64,000 bases of DNA from assembly GCA_030710605.1 (NCBI GenBank), contig CP092879.1, positions 19,483,582 to 19,547,581 of the forward strand, given 5' to 3'. This DNA is from Cordylochernes scorpioides (taxonomy: Eukaryota > Arthropoda > Arachnida > Pseudoscorpiones > Chernetidae). Every line of letters starts with the position of its first letter. Position 1 is the stretch's first letter. The position numbers were made by a program, and so were the translations under genes. The notes beneath the pieces were generated by a model. That model did not search any database. It had not been told where the DNA came from and worked only from the letters and a program-made list of their open reading frames with translations. Of this stretch, positions 10,224-22,085 are shown in pieces.

Positions 10224-11626
10224 TTACTACGGAGTCTCTGCAAATGAAAGAGAGAGAGAGAGAGTAAAAGCTAATCATTTTTAATATTAATAGTAAATTT
10301 TATATACAGGAAAACATAAAATTGGTTTGTCTAGTTTTTTTTTTTTTCAAATTAATACTAAAGGCGATTTTTTCTACTGTACAGTTCACTATGTTGATTT
10401 CCAATTACACGCGTTGCCTAACTCTTCTTAAACTCCCATTATAGATGCATCACACGCACAGAAATTACCAAACACGGTTTGTGTAAAAACTTCTATGGAT
10501 ATTCTATATTGAAGAGCGTGCAGATTCATGAAAAACTATCTTTTTCTGAGCATATTTCCCCCAGTACATCCCGGTTATTTATGATTCTAGAGAGGGTTAT
10601 TTTATCAAGCAAGCAATCAACCAATACCTTTATTAAGACCTTTCAATCTTATATACAGAATCTTCTGTGAAATACAGAAAAAAGGAGTAAAAAGGGTGAA
10701 ATAAACTCGGATTAACAAAGCTATAACATAACTATGAACATATAGAACTATATATATAATTATTTTGATATAATATTAAATACATAGGTTATAATAGGTA
10801 TTTTCTCTCCTTCTATCCTTTTTTATATACATATTTCCGTAACTTATGGGAGAGGGGCGAAAAAACACAGGAGATACTCAAAAAAGAGAGGAAAATACCT
10901 ACACAACTCTAAAGTCCATACACTGTTTTTAGAGAGAAAGTACAATGAAGAGTATTCAATAACAGAAGTGATTTTCTTCTAACTTCACAGAAAGATAGAT
11001 TGAAACTACTTTTATTAATATAGAGAGAGATATTTGAAGAAATTATATAGACTCTGAACAAACAAACGATTGATTATAGCGCTTATTAAAATAACTTGAA
11101 TTGACATAAGTTGTCTGTAGTTGCCTTTTGAGAGGGTTCTTTTAAAAACACCGACTACATTCGCCGCTACAATCGCCACTGCCGTAGATCAGGATATGAT
11201 GGTTTCGTAACACCTTCCTTGAGACTTCCTCTACCGTTTGGTGTTTGGTAGACCAACCAAAATATGTGGTTGTTTTGTTCGGCTGCTGCAGCCAACACCT
11301 CCCGAGGAAGGTATTCTTAAAAAAAAACTCTTGGAGAATATGCATAATACAGGTTAGCTCTTTTTATCTGAAATTCCCAATACTGGTGTTGTGTGTGTGG
11401 TTCATTCTTTATCGCCCCCATTACATTTGATACTGAGACGATAAACAAAATCTATTGATTTAGTGTATTTCTAAAAGGAAAGGGACCACTTTTGGTACCA
11501 TGAATATCATCCTCCCGCAACTATATCCTGGTCAGGATATGCTTTCTTTATTTTTAATATCAACACCTGACCCACTTAATTTTTTTATTTTTTCTATTGT
11601 TTTTTCATATATATATCCTTTATATT
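10224..11626. other. Intergenic, mostly unrecognised
   Basis: AT-rich. It includes a short (GA)n run at 10248-10265 and a LINE tail at 10625-10672. A small GC-richer patch at 11100-11340 has no long open frame on either strand and no recognisable protein motif. Confidence 0.5.
10625..10672 (-). repeat. LINE-type 3' tail module
   Basis: On the minus strand AAGAT TGAAAG GTCTT forms a short hairpin (one wobble pair) directly followed by AATAAAGGTATTGG. Same layout as the other LINE tails in the window. Confidence 0.5.
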
Positions 11627-12222
11627 ATACTATATCGCCCCGGGATTGACCCGTATGCATATCTACCCGAGTGATATATATTTAGATGAGATTTTTTTTT
11701 TATAATTGTTTGTTATTAGCATTATCAAACAGCAACAACAAAAAGCCTTTATTTAGGGTCACTGACCCTATACAGGATTCACCAGAGGTATGCATAAGAA
11801 CAAAGCAGTGAAACAAAGGAAACAACAATATAAACAGAAGAAAAAAAAAAGAAAGAGAAAGAGGGAAACAAGAAAAACAACACAAAAAGAGTAGCAGTAA
11901 GAAAGTGAGGAGTGAGTATCACTTGGCCTTCTTCTGAGATATGGACTTGTGGAAACCATAAAACGCCGTAGCAATATACTTATTCTGGGTCATATTGTCA
12001 ATTATTGATGGAAGTGAAGCACAGAGTTGCCCAGTTTTGAGCATAAGGGTTCTATATAGTTTTAATAATCGATTTATATATTTTTTAAAATAGCCTATCG
12101 TCTTCCCCGTATTTTTTTACTTATGTATGGAAATTTTGGTTTGAATTAGTGAACTACTGCGAATTTGTATACCGGACATACAAACAAACAAACATACAAA
12201 CATTGATTTTTATATATATAGA
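11627..12222 (-). mobile_element. Helitron-like element, 3'-truncated, carrying a LINE insertion
   Basis: On the minus strand it starts TCTATATATATAAAAATCAA at 12222 and continues GTATACAAATTCGCAGTAGT and CATACATA...AAATACGGGGAAGACGATAGG, nearly identical to 19856-20213. The 3' end stops after CGGGTCAATCCCGGGGCGA, before the second half of the terminal hairpin and CTAG. A LINE end is inserted at about 11727-12052. Confidence 0.75.
11727..12052 (-). mobile_element. 5'-truncated LINE end nested in Helitron
   Basis: Nearly the same sequence as 61238-61524, extended about 45 bases further 5'. The minus frame encodes the last ~45 residues of a LINE protein (11919-12052), ending YGFHKSISQKKAK and a stop. 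A 3' UTR follows, then hairpin AGGGT CAGTG ACCCT, AAATAAAGGC, and a TTGTTG tail. Helitron sequence continues on both sides, with some Helitron bases missing at the junction. Confidence 0.8.
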
Positions 12223-12246
12223 TATATATATATAAGAAGATATAAT

Positions 12247-12605
12247 CCTTACAATAAATTTTCGACTCAAGAAATCCCTGTAAATGATTTTTAAAAGTAC
12301 TAAATAATTACAGTATAATCGTAGGTGAGCAAGTAAAAATTCACAAAGGCCTTTTCAAACATATTTACAACTTGAAAACTCTTTTATGACTATAAATAAA
12401 AATGAGGATGTTAAGGGGGGGGAGGTGACGATTATTATGAAATATATATCATATATAGTTATATAAAAGAGTTTCTAAGTTGTAAATATGTTTGATAAGT
12501 GTCTTTGTGAGTTTTTACTTTCTCACCTACGATGACACTGTAATTATTTAGAACTTTTAAAAATCATTTACAAAAATTTATGGAGTCAAAAATTTATTGA
12601 AAGGA
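12247..12605. repeat. Foldback element with ~135-bp arms
   Basis: Left arm 12247-12390 (AATCCTTACAATAAATTTT, AATCCCTGTAAATGATTTTT, AATAATTACAGT, TCGTAGGTGAG, CTTGAAAACTCTTTTAT) is the inverse of 12462-12605. Arms differ at several positions, so the inversion is not recent. The spacer carries a G-run at 12414-12423. Confidence 0.75.
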
Positions 12606-13139
12606 TTCTGTAGTATATACGAAATTTGGCTATGAACTCATCCCGTTTTTGTACAATAAAATGTTCCAGTACTTGTGTAATTAAATCAAAGGTTTTTAAA
12701 TCGTAACTGTGAAAATTTGTCTCCAAAAAGGTTCCGACACTCTGTTCAGTGAAGGACTATGCGGATTTTGAAAATCAAAATTTCTCCATCAGGTATTAAA
12801 TGCCTTTAAAACGGCGGGGAAGCAGACTGAAGCACGTGCCCACGCATCTGTTGAATCTTAATGTTGATTTTTGACAGTCATTGCCTTGAAATCTCCAAAG
12901 AGGCTTTAGATGGAAACTTGGATTTTAGGATTTCTTCCTCCTTTAATGTCATAAACAATCGCTCCAAAAATTGAATTAGTAAAGACTAATTCCTAAAGTG
13001 GTCCGAATTGAAATATTGTATCAGACGCCCTGACAAGATTACTATTACAGTTTTTAAAGATAGACAGAGTCGCAGCCAATAACAGTAAGGCTAAAAGATA
13101 TTTTATTAATATATTGATAGTATTATATAAGAAAGGAAA
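12606..13139. other. Intergenic, nothing recognised
   Basis: No open frame of note and no repeat match noticed. Confidence 0.5.
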
Positions 13140-13640
13140 GGATTAAAGCACGAATGTTTCTTTTACACATAAGACAAGCTTTTAGCATCCTTGGGAGGGT
13201 TTCGCTAATCTAATCTATTAGTAAATTAAATTTTATTGCCATCTATCGTTAAAATTTTACACAAATAAATTTACTGGCAATGCGTTTCTTTTTAATATCA
13301 TCAAATATTATCTCTACAGACCTTACTGCAATGGTATGAGTTATTGAATGAGAGGGCTTGGCTCATCAGTAGTGAACCCTCTCAGCGGTTTCGCCAAATT
13401 AATCTCTATTCGCTCACACACACTATAATAATTTGGCGAAACCGCTGAGAGGGTTCACTACTGATGAGCCAAGCCCTCTCATTCAATAACTCATACCATT
13501 GCAGTAAGGTCTGTAGAGATAATATTTGATGATATTTAAAAGAAACGCATTGCCAGTAAATTTATTTGTGTAAAATTTTAATCTAATCTATCTTACCGCT
13601 TTTTAGAGCTCTAATACTGTATTTGACTGTATTAGAGCTC
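13140..13640. repeat. Family F palindrome (about 160-bp near-perfect arms)
   Basis: 13246-13408 is repeated as its reverse complement at 13430-13585 around a spacer of about 25 bp. Arms carry the family F core GGCTTGGCTCATCAGTAGTG, AACCCTCTCAGCGGTTTCGC and the arm end AAATTTATTTGTGTAAAATT (read in one orientation). The arms are almost identical, so this inverted duplication is much younger than the other F copies. Flanking bases at 13140-13175 and 13590-13640 are further F fragments. Confidence 0.85.
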
Positions 13641-14289
13641 TAATACTGTATTCTGCTTATATATGCTGAATCTTATAAATGGTATTCAAGTAACTATGGA
13701 CATATAATTCTATATTACCCCGTTATAAAATTATAATAATTTGACTACACCAAAATATGCAGATTAACCCCTTTATCAGACCAATCAGCACACATTTCGA
13801 AATTGAAACTGTGTGAGTGACGCCTTCCAGACCTATATACAAATAAATGCCTCCACAAACATTTAGAAAATTATGTGTTTATATAATTTCCCTGGATATA
13901 TGTCTATAAAGTATTCAGTTAGGAGGAGAATGGAATTCTCTAACTTTGAAGACAATAACTGATTCTAAGATCTACCACGATGGTTGTCTTCAGCCACTTC
14001 TTTGACCATGGACTACATTTATGATGACCTCAGCTACATTGAAGTTGAATGAACAATCATTCTAAGTTGATCTCGATATATTAAATCACTTGACTGATCT
14101 TTGTCTGGAAGAATGTGTCGATTTGGATCAAATTAACGATACACTTTCGTTTTGAAACACATATTAAGTAAACATTGATTCTCTTTTCTAGACACGCTGC
14201 AATAGAATGTTTTGGTAACATATATTTACCATATGTATATATTCTTTCACCATTTTTATTTCCCACTTTCTCCGTTTTGTAACCCCAAG
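13641..14289. other. Intergenic, nothing recognised
   Basis: AT-rich, with only short ORFs and no motif. Confidence 0.5.
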
Positions 14290-14343
14290 GAGAATCCCCT
14301 GTAAGACCTGTGTGTCTTAATAAAGGCTTTTGTGTGTGTGTGT
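14290..14343 (+). repeat. LINE-type 3' tail module with (TG)n tail
   Basis: AAGAC CTGTGT GTCTT is followed directly by AATAAAGGCTTT and (TG)n. Same arrangement as the (TTG)n-tailed copies. Confidence 0.6.
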
Positions 14344-15161
14344 AAATGTTTTGGTAACAACCTGTGTATGGCTGTCAATAAGAAAATTTTTGATCCACGA
14401 TCTATTTAAAAATAGACTTAATAAATAAATATTAACCTTATCTAGAAGATATGTACCAAATTTCCGTTAATAAATTATTCCTTCAACCGCAAAATTCATC
14501 TAATCCAACTATACAAGATATTCTTTGAAATAAAGGAGATAGCAATCCTCGATTTCGACGACCTGAAGCTTAGTTAGGAGCTCCAACAGCTACTGTCTGT
14601 CACCTCTACTCCACCAACTCGCCATGTGTAAATAGCCAGGACAAGGTGACTCGAATGTAACACCTGTAAACTGAGACAAAATAGAAATAAATAAGAAATA
14701 GAAAGTTTCTGGAGACAAATCGATCGACGATTTCTTATCTATTTTCTCCTGGAGGGCCGTCTTATTTGTTTTAGCGCTCCTCTCACAATCTTATCTCCCA
14801 GCCAACATTCCAGCTGTTCCGTCTGAAGAAGGCATTACATAACCTAGCTGATTGTAGCATTTTCTATTCCTTGGAACACTTGTTGGGTTGTATCCAAGAA
14901 GACGTCGCACAGATGCACTTTGGGATAACCGTATAGAACTTCATGTAAAACTTGGAACATAATCTCCTAATTTGAGTTAAAATTCGATCAGTAATTATAT
15001 AAAAAAAGACGTAACAATATTTTGATTTTTTTTTCTTTAATAGATCCACAGGTACGCTCTTTTATTACTTTATATAGTCACGACCGTCTTTCCTCATCGG
15101 CCGCCTCTGTCACGGATAATATACAGTTATCATCGTCATGCGTTCTTAATTCTGTCACCGT
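14344..15161. other. Intergenic, nothing recognised
   Basis: No gene seen. The phrase GTTGTATCCAAGAAGACGTC (14886) has a relative at about 15657 (GTTGTATCCCCAAGAAGCCG), hinting at a weak dispersed repeat. Confidence 0.45.
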
Positions 15162-15232
15162 TTGCTTTTGGTTCAGTGGTAGAATGCTCGCCTGCCACGC
15201 GGGCGCCCCGGGTTCGATTCCCGGCCGATGCA
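15162..15232 (+). pseudogene. tRNA-Gly(GCC)-like, acceptor stem destroyed
   Basis: From position 8 on, it is a normal tRNA-Gly: D-arm GGTTCAGTGGTAGAAT, anticodon stem CTCGC/GCGGG around loop CTGCCAC (anticodon GCC), T-arm CCGGG TTCGATT CCCGG, and 3' acceptor strand CCGATGC plus A73. The 5' seven bases are TTGCTTT, which cannot pair with CCGATGC. A long T-run follows at once, as for a Pol III terminator. Total length 71 nt is right for tRNA-Gly. The internal A and B boxes are intact, so it might still be transcribed, but it should not mature into a usable tRNA. It ends about 150 bp upstream of a Helitron 3' end. Confidence 0.85.
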
Positions 15233-15339
15233 TTTTTTTTTTTTTTTTACAATTTTAAAAACTAATTTATATATTATACAAGAATGACATCCACGGCGCC
15301 AATTTATAATTGTAACGAATAGTATTTGAATAAAAGCAT

Positions 15340-15382
15340 TTAATCGGGTAAACCCCGGGCGTTGCCCGGGTCATTCGGCTAG
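15340..15382 (+). mobile_element. Helitron 3' terminus
   Basis: The hairpin CCCGGGCGTTGCCCGGG (15354-15370) is followed 8 bases later by CTAG (15379-15382) and T. This is the classical Helitron 3' end: a short GC-rich hairpin about 10 bases before CTRR. The matching 5' end was not found upstream. Confidence 0.7.
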
Positions 15383-15410
15383 TATATATAATCTCTTAAT
15401 TTCTTATATA

Positions 15411-15612
15411 CACTCATAGAAAAAACTTAAGGAAGTTGTATCTTTTAGCATATATGTCGGGATTCAGACAATAATTATAAAAGCTATTTGATACACAGTG
15501 ACCTTTATTGAAGACACACGAGATAACCAAGTGTGAACAATATTGCCTCTGTCTCCAAAAAAAAAAAAAAAAAAAACAGACAACGGCGACATCAAAGACT
15601 TAAGTTTTGTCT
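15411..15612. mobile_element. Tc1-like MITE, copy 3, one end damaged
   Basis: Left end CACTCATAGAAAAAACTTAA is preceded by TA. The inverse interior signature (TCGGGATTCAGACAATAATT, ACACAGTGACCTTTATTGAA) is present. The right end stops at ACTTAAGTTTTGTC without the final CATGAGTG. An A-run of about 20 lies at 15558-15577. Confidence 0.75.
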
Positions 15613-16540
15613 CCAGATTGAATCAGCTTGTATTCCTCGTAGATAAGTTATCGTGTTGTATCCCCAAGAAGCCGTCGCAAAATCTCAACAACCCAAATAT
15701 GGCTTGAGACATTGGATTAAGAAAATAGAGCTACTTGGAAATCTTGTGGAGCACAAAATAACTTGTCCACAATCACGGAGCAGCTGGTACACCTTGTAAC
15801 ACGGTTATCGTACCCGAGAGTCAGTTCCTGTCATTTGATCTCCGGTGTTACATTTCGGCCACAACCGCTCTTTCTCATATTATCCTTCCTACTTTGTCTT
15901 AAGAGAATTTTTCAACTAATTTTTTTTATATTTCCTTCCTTTTTGTGCAATTCTCTCTCTCTAAACCATCTTATCATATCAAATGGCATTACAGTAGCAT
16001 TCTGCACGTCAGGGTTATTTATCAATCGCTTAGTAGTAGTATTTTTACAGGGAGAAAGCTGACAAATCTTTCTCTAGACTCACTTACAAAAATCTTTCGA
16101 AAAATCTATAAGGGAAAGGAAATATTTGCAGTGCAATAGCTCTGGCTTTTCTTCACCCACGTATTAAATATTTGCAGTAGCATAAATAAATGCTAGCCAC
16201 AAAAAAAAAAGGAAAATTATTAAAGTTCAAATGTTATTTGAATCATTAATTGAATATAAACTAAGTGACATATTATTATAGAGACTGTTGATTTTCATAT
16301 ATTTTGTTTAAAAAAAAGTTTGTAATCTGAGCTGTCATTTTCGGCCACTTAGGCTCAAGAGCAATCTTCACCCTCAAAAGTAAACTGAAATCTCCGTGGA
16401 TTTTGACTACATGTTAATTGTTTAGTTTTTAATTTGCATTTAATATCAAATCACTTCATTTAAACTCATCCTTGTCCGAATCCAATCTACAAATGAGTTC
16501 AAATAACAAAAGTAAATTCCAGTATTCTGAAGTTATAAAT
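15613..16540. other. Intergenic, nothing recognised
   Basis: Two short ORFs (15763-16062 and 15945-16139) overlap out of frame and show no motif; I do not regard them as genes. Confidence 0.5.
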
Positions 16541-16544
16541 CCGA

Positions 16545-16920
16545 AATGCTTGTACGTGAGACAACATCATGGTAATTTTGGAGAATTTCTGGCGAAAATC
16601 GGGGCAACAGATGATCCTAGCTGCTTCTGTGGAAAATAAAACCAAGACTCAATACATTTATTAATAGAATGTCCAATCTTTCACAGCTACAGAAATAATT
16701 TTTTTATCCCATCGAAGAAATGTGTGAATTTGTATATAACAAAGTCACCTATATGAAATTCAAAAATTTTTGTAAATTCATTTCAGACTTTCTTTTCTGT
16801 TTGAGAAAACCAACCTTTCAGTTTTAATTTTGTTTTTAGTCTTGTTTATCGAATTGTATATAAACTGTTAAAAAGTATCCTAAGCTGGGATATCGCGTCC
16901 GATATGTCAAATTAAAAAAA
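16545..16920 (+). pseudogene. LINE C-terminal fragment with poly(A)-like end
   Basis: The plus-strand frame reads HHGNFGEFLAKIGATDDPSC then FCGK, a stop, and NQDSIHLLIECPIF. This is the C-x-C-G...H-x4-C zinc-knuckle-like tail common at the C terminus of non-LTR retrotransposon RT proteins. One internal stop interrupts it. The copy ends with an A-run at 16912-16922. It is 5'-truncated and dead. The LINE family cannot be fixed from this short piece. Confidence 0.6.
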
Positions 16921-17212
16921 AAATGGCATTGTTTGTGTAATGTGTATTTATAATGATTTACTAAATCCATCAGCAATTCTTTTATTGGAACAGATCGCGT
17001 CAATTCAGATCAAAGAATAAGCCACAACGGTATTTTAAACAAATTCTGACTAATAGACCAACCTGTAAATCACGGGGGGGCTACGGTCTTCATTAGTAAA
17101 GGAAAAAGGTTTCGATTTCTTAACGTCCTGACGAAGGAGTAATGAATCCGGCCGATTGGCCGAATATGCCAAAAAAAGACCCTAGAAACTCTACCACTTC
17201 ACCAGTTTAATA

Positions 17213-17440
17213 CAACTACAAAAAGCTTTATTAAGACCTTTCAGTCTTATACAGATAATCCGAGTAAAATGTAGAGTACATTCAGGAATAACAGCAATAG
17301 TACCAGTAATAAGCATTGTTGTTATTATTATTAACGCTAATCACATAAAGTTAATATGAAATTTATATACAGGAAAACTTAATTAAGACAATCAAGCTAA
17401 TAAATAGATTAATCTGGGTAAATTGAAAAATATATATATA
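17213..17440 (-). repeat. LINE 3' UTR copy with hairpin tail
   Basis: On the minus strand it runs TTTCCTGTATATAAATTTCA, then CTCGGATTATCTGTATAAGA, hairpin AAGAC TGAAAG GTCTT, AATAAAGCTTTTTG and TAGTTG. It matches 5810-6085 in inverse orientation. No coding part is retained. Confidence 0.65.
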
Positions 17441-18350
17441 TTTTACATTGATTTACCACGGAGTCTTATTTACATTGAATAATATGTACAGGTTATTCAC
17501 ATATACAGTGTATTTACATATTTACAAGGTTAGAGCATTGTGAAAGTTCTTGAATTCGGAGTGTTCTCTCTGGAGTTGCCGGGTGAGAATCAAATCAAGA
17601 GGCAAAATTTAAAAGATGGACGCTACTTGGTCATACGCCAAATTAATAATAATAATAATAAAAACTTTTTAACAATATTTTTGAGTTATGAAATTATAGA
17701 AGAATAAAAGTTCTCTCAATATTTTGCTACACTAGACATGCGCTATATTTGAGAAGAGTGGAACTGCTCAGTGCTAATTTTTCTTTTGAAAAAAAAACAT
17801 TTTTACTGCCCTCACTAGGATGTAAAAATATTGGGAAGGCTAAGCTCGTCCTTCTAATATTTTTTCATCTCAGTAAGGAAAGGAAGTTGTTTTAATATTG
17901 TAAAAAAATAAATATTCACGTTGAATAGTTTTATTTCGCCTATATAGATGGCGCGCTGTTTATTTAAATGAAGCACTATACTTTACAGATAGATCACAAT
18001 CAGATAGAGTCGTTGGAGAAGCTACAATTCCATCATTGCATCTTCTAATCCTAGTCATGCACTCCGCAGACACTTCTAAGTTGAATTTATAGCACTTTTT
18101 TAGGGGAGAAGCCACTCGAGAACCTCGCCAAAAGGTATTTTTAAAGAATTTGATTGGGAAAGATCACTGGAAGTTATATGCATACAAGAAATTCCACGAT
18201 TTTCTCTCGGTTGAATTAGTAAATCACCATACATTTAATAAAAACATTCAATTCTTCTCTGGGTTTCTGGAGATCACGGATGAACGGAAAGAGAACAACA
18301 TACAGATCAGATCGTCCAATTGAACATTTTCATGCTTTTTAGAGTGGAAG
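17441..18350. other. Intergenic, with a weak family F fragment
   Basis: 17795-17880 contains TTTTACTGCCCTCACTAGGA and GATGTAAAAATATTGGGAAG with an inverse echo (TTCTAATATTTTTTCATCTC), a diverged family F relative. Otherwise nothing is recognised. Confidence 0.4.
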
Positions 18351-18672
18351 GACAGTCAGGACTGACTATAAGTGCTTCCTCTGTAGAGAGGCGCTCTAAC
18401 TACAATAGTATCTGTTAGAAGTTACCACTGGTGGAGGAGCAATCAGAAATAACCAGAATTATCTCTTCTGTCGAGAGAGACTGTAACTACAGTAGTATCT
18501 TTCAGACCTTACCACTGGAGGTGGGACAGTCAAGACTGACCATAAGTACTTCCTCTGTAGAGAGGCGCTCTAACTACAGTAGTATCTGTTAAAACTTACC
18601 ACTGGTGAGGAGACAATCATAAATAACCAGAATTGTCTCCTCGGTCGAGAGAGACTCTAACTACAGTAACTT
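18351..18672. repeat. Two-copy higher-order tandem repeat (A-B-A-B)
   Basis: Monomer A (GACAGTCAGGACTGAC..., 18351) and related monomer B (CAATCAGAAATAACCAGAAT, 18441) are each about 87 bp and share the end CTACAGTAGTATCT...TTACCACTGG. The A-B pair repeats at 18525 and 18612, a period of about 174 bp. This is a small array with higher-order structure. Confidence 0.8.
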
Positions 18673-19855
18673 TTTTGAGTATTTCCTATAAGGTTTAGAC
18701 CTGGACCTTCCACTACGAGCATTTCCATGGTTATATTTCTTCCAATTACCTTTACTTCTCTGTCAATATCTTACAAAAAATGGCAACGTCTGTCTATCCC
18801 ACTGCACTGTTGTGTCTCCTTCTCTATGTTGATTCTGTCCATGTTTACTCTTATGTTATTTAAGAAACAATACCATTTTATATTCCTCAGTTAATTAGCA
18901 TTTTGATTACTCGCGTTTTTACATACTTATGAGACCTATTTGTGTTCTCAACTTGGCTTATATTGTTTTCCTTGATATAAAAATTTTCTTCTTAGTTTTG
19001 CCGGATCTGAAGTATTTCTGCTATTGCTTTGATTTTTATTTTTCTTTTATTTTTCCCATAGCACTGATTTCTTCTCGATATTGCTCACTTTTTTTCTGAC
19101 ACATTTGTTCTTGCAGCGTCTTGTGCTAATGCTGTTTCTGAAGCGTGCTGCCAATTTACAGAATAGTCTACATCTGTTCACTTATTATGCCACACCAATG
19201 CATCTCGTAATCTATCTTCAAGAACAGCAAATACAGAGCTTACTGCTAGTATTTTAGAGCGGACACAAATTCTACTATAGTCTCATTTTACTTCTCCTTT
19301 GCCATTTTTGTGAATTTAAATCACTGAGTTTTAGTTTAGGAAAAAAAAAGGTGACTTTTAATTTTTCAGTTGTCTCCAATATCTTTTTGGGAAAGGTCAG
19401 TAACTTAAATATTTCTTTGTAACATACAAATATACTATACAAGTATACTTGTATAATGCATAAAATATTGCTCTTTTTTCAACATTTTCCACATCATTAT
19501 TTATAAAATTATACTTGTTTCCCTCTAAATAACTCAAAAAAGAATAAAAATTATTTGGGTTATATAAATTGTTCAATATTTATCATATTTTAATCTATAT
19601 TTATTTACCTTATTAATATTTGTAAACCACTATTATTTATTCACTAAACTAAATATTCAATAATAGCAGTTAGAAATCAATATATTGATCTCGAATGCCA
19701 TAACATTACAATATCTAATCAAAACATAGTAAGAAACTACATTGAATTCAGTTATGGTCATTATGGTGCATTGTAAAGGTCAATAATAAATTTATGATGA
19801 ATATTTTACATATTGAGGAATTTCTTTTCTAATAGAAACTACAACTATATCTTCT
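18673..19855. other. Intergenic, nothing recognised
   Basis: AT-rich, no coding signal and no repeat match noticed. Confidence 0.5.
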
Positions 19856-20213
19856 TCTATATATATAAAAATCAATGTTTGTATGTTTGTTTGTTTGTAT
19901 ATCCGGTATACAAATTCGCAGTAGTTCACTAATTCAAACCAAGATTTCCATACATAGGTTTAAAAATACGGGGAAGACGATAGGCTATTTTAAAAGATAT
20001 ATAAATCAATTATTAAAACTATATATTCAAATTATTCTACTTAGCTCACGAACAGCGCCCTCTATCAAAGATTAGATTAAATTATGCTGATGCAAACAAA
20101 TAGATAATGCTAATAACAAACAATTATTTAAAAAAATCTTATCTAAATATATATCACTCGGGTAGATGTGCACACGGGTCAATCCCGGGGCGAAGCCCGG
20201 GTCACCCGTCTAG
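19856..20213 (+). mobile_element. Helitron-like non-autonomous element, both ends present
   Basis: 5' end TCTATATATATAAAAATCAA, 3' hairpin CCCGGGGCGAAGCCCGGG (about 20184-20201) and terminal CTAG at 20210-20213, followed by T. Length 358 bp, no coding capacity. The same 5' half occurs at 12222 (minus) and 27596 (plus). Helitrons move by rolling-circle replication using a Rep/helicase supplied in trans; no such gene lies in this window. Confidence 0.8.
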
Positions 20214-22085
20214 TTTTATATATACCTATCTCTCTTTCAACATATACAAATCAATATATGTACAGAAACAAATTCCTCCAACACACACAAAAAAAGAATG
20301 ACATTAAGATAGAGAAAAAACATCCTTCTAGGTAGCACATTTATTTTATAAAAATATCAAACAATAGTTCTCGAAAAAAAGCAATTTCAAAAGTAAAATG
20401 GTGGCACATTAATAACGCTGTAGGATGCAAGCATGCAAACGCGCAGGCATTTGGGTTGTAAAAGTTACATGTGTCATTTTTTGAGATGGAGTTACCTGTT
20501 GGTTGCACTTGATCAGTTAAATCAGCAAACATCTGGTGATCTTGCAGGCAAAGAAACATGTTGACATTCAATAGAGCACATTGGATGACAACAGTAGTAT
20601 GGTCACGAGCATTATCCTATTGGAAAATATCCCTGGAAAAGTGGTCTTGCGTGTTTTCACGACAGCAAGGGCATTATACTCCCTGAAGGGCAAGCTGTTA
20701 ATTCTTGATATATATTATTTAAAATAATTTAGGTGAATTTTATAAAAGAGTATTCAATAAAAAATTACTGATTATGCAAAACTAGTGAATTTATTCTTAA
20801 TGGCAATATTCCTGCTTACTGAACGAAAGTTGAGCAAGATATTTTGGACAATAAATAAATATGTGTGCTTAATATCACCCACCTTATTCACCATATTCGA
20901 GTTGCTAAGATTATTTTCTGGTACCTCCCAACTAATAAGACACGTTAGATGATATTGAAGGCACCCATTAATCTGTAACATTGATACCTCAGAACATTTC
21001 ACAAGAACTGATGCAGAAGTCTCTTGATTCATTGTTGGAGTCACAATTAAAGAGTAATTAACTTTAAATAGAAAGTTTTATTATTATAACCCGCTTGTTT
21101 ATTTTAAAATTATTTAAAAATAAATCCCAAAATTTGATTTTCATATAGTTATTTAAATTGTCCATCTATGTATAAATTTAACAAAATTTATGTACTTATA
21201 TTTCTTATGATTTAAATCATCAAAAACTACCTCAGCAGACCACAGTTGATCTGTTAAAAAGTGTTACAAATATTTTAGTTTATGATAATATATTTTATAA
21301 TCACGGAGCGTACTTATGTTGCCAGGTTATGATGACAAATCCTCAAAATAACAATTTGTACTACATCTAAAATGGATTGATGGATTAAATAGGAATAACA
21401 AATTAAAATAATATATTATTGAGAGAATATCATGTCTTTATTAAATATTTCTCGGTTTTACTATACAAACTTTTCTATACAAGTGGATAAATTATTTTTA
21501 TTATAAAATTTTAAAATTAATTGGCTAGGAGAAAAGGGATGATAAGCGTGAATATTCAAAATATTAAGCTTTATTTAACTTGTGGCTCCTTTGAGAGCAA
21601 AAAAATGGCCGGAAATATTATTTCCTTGTAGAGAAATAGATGATAAATAGTAATGAAAACAAAAACTAACGAAATTGAAAATATATGAGTTAGAAACGAG
21701 AAAGGTATATTGAAATTCTCAAAAAATATTTAAAATCTTTATAGATATTTCAAAAAATGAAATAATATTTAAAAGTTGGAATTACCACCCCTTTTCCCCA
21801 TACTTATTTTTTAAAATTTGACCAAAATTTTGTTCTGAATTTATATTGACCACCCCACCTTTCTTACGTGATGTATTCATGCGCAAAAGAAAAAGTTCTA
21901 TAATTTACAGAACTTTCTTATTTATTTTTCAAAAATATATACAATTTTAAAAACTAATCATAGAATTATTTTCTTCAAATATAGTATAAATATTCTGTTT
22001 TAGCATATAGTCCTTTTTTTCTACTAACGCGGAAGGATATCAAGGCAGTCTTGCCAACGTGGTTTATATTTAGTGAATCTAGTGC
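20214..22085. other. Intergenic, upstream of PABPC1
   Basis: No convincing gene. A patch at 20590-20700 vaguely resembles transposase-coding DNA but does not give a readable motif. 21060-22000 is very AT-rich. Confidence 0.45.

Noticed and set aside
11142..11345. Minus-strand ORF with several Cys residues near its end
   Set aside because: Only 67 codons, no matching motif, and no splice context; not supported as a gene.
20341..20700. Possible transposase fragment (GCATTATCCTATTGGAAAAT resembles Tc1-type coding DNA)
   Set aside because: No readable catalytic motif in any frame; too short and decayed to call.
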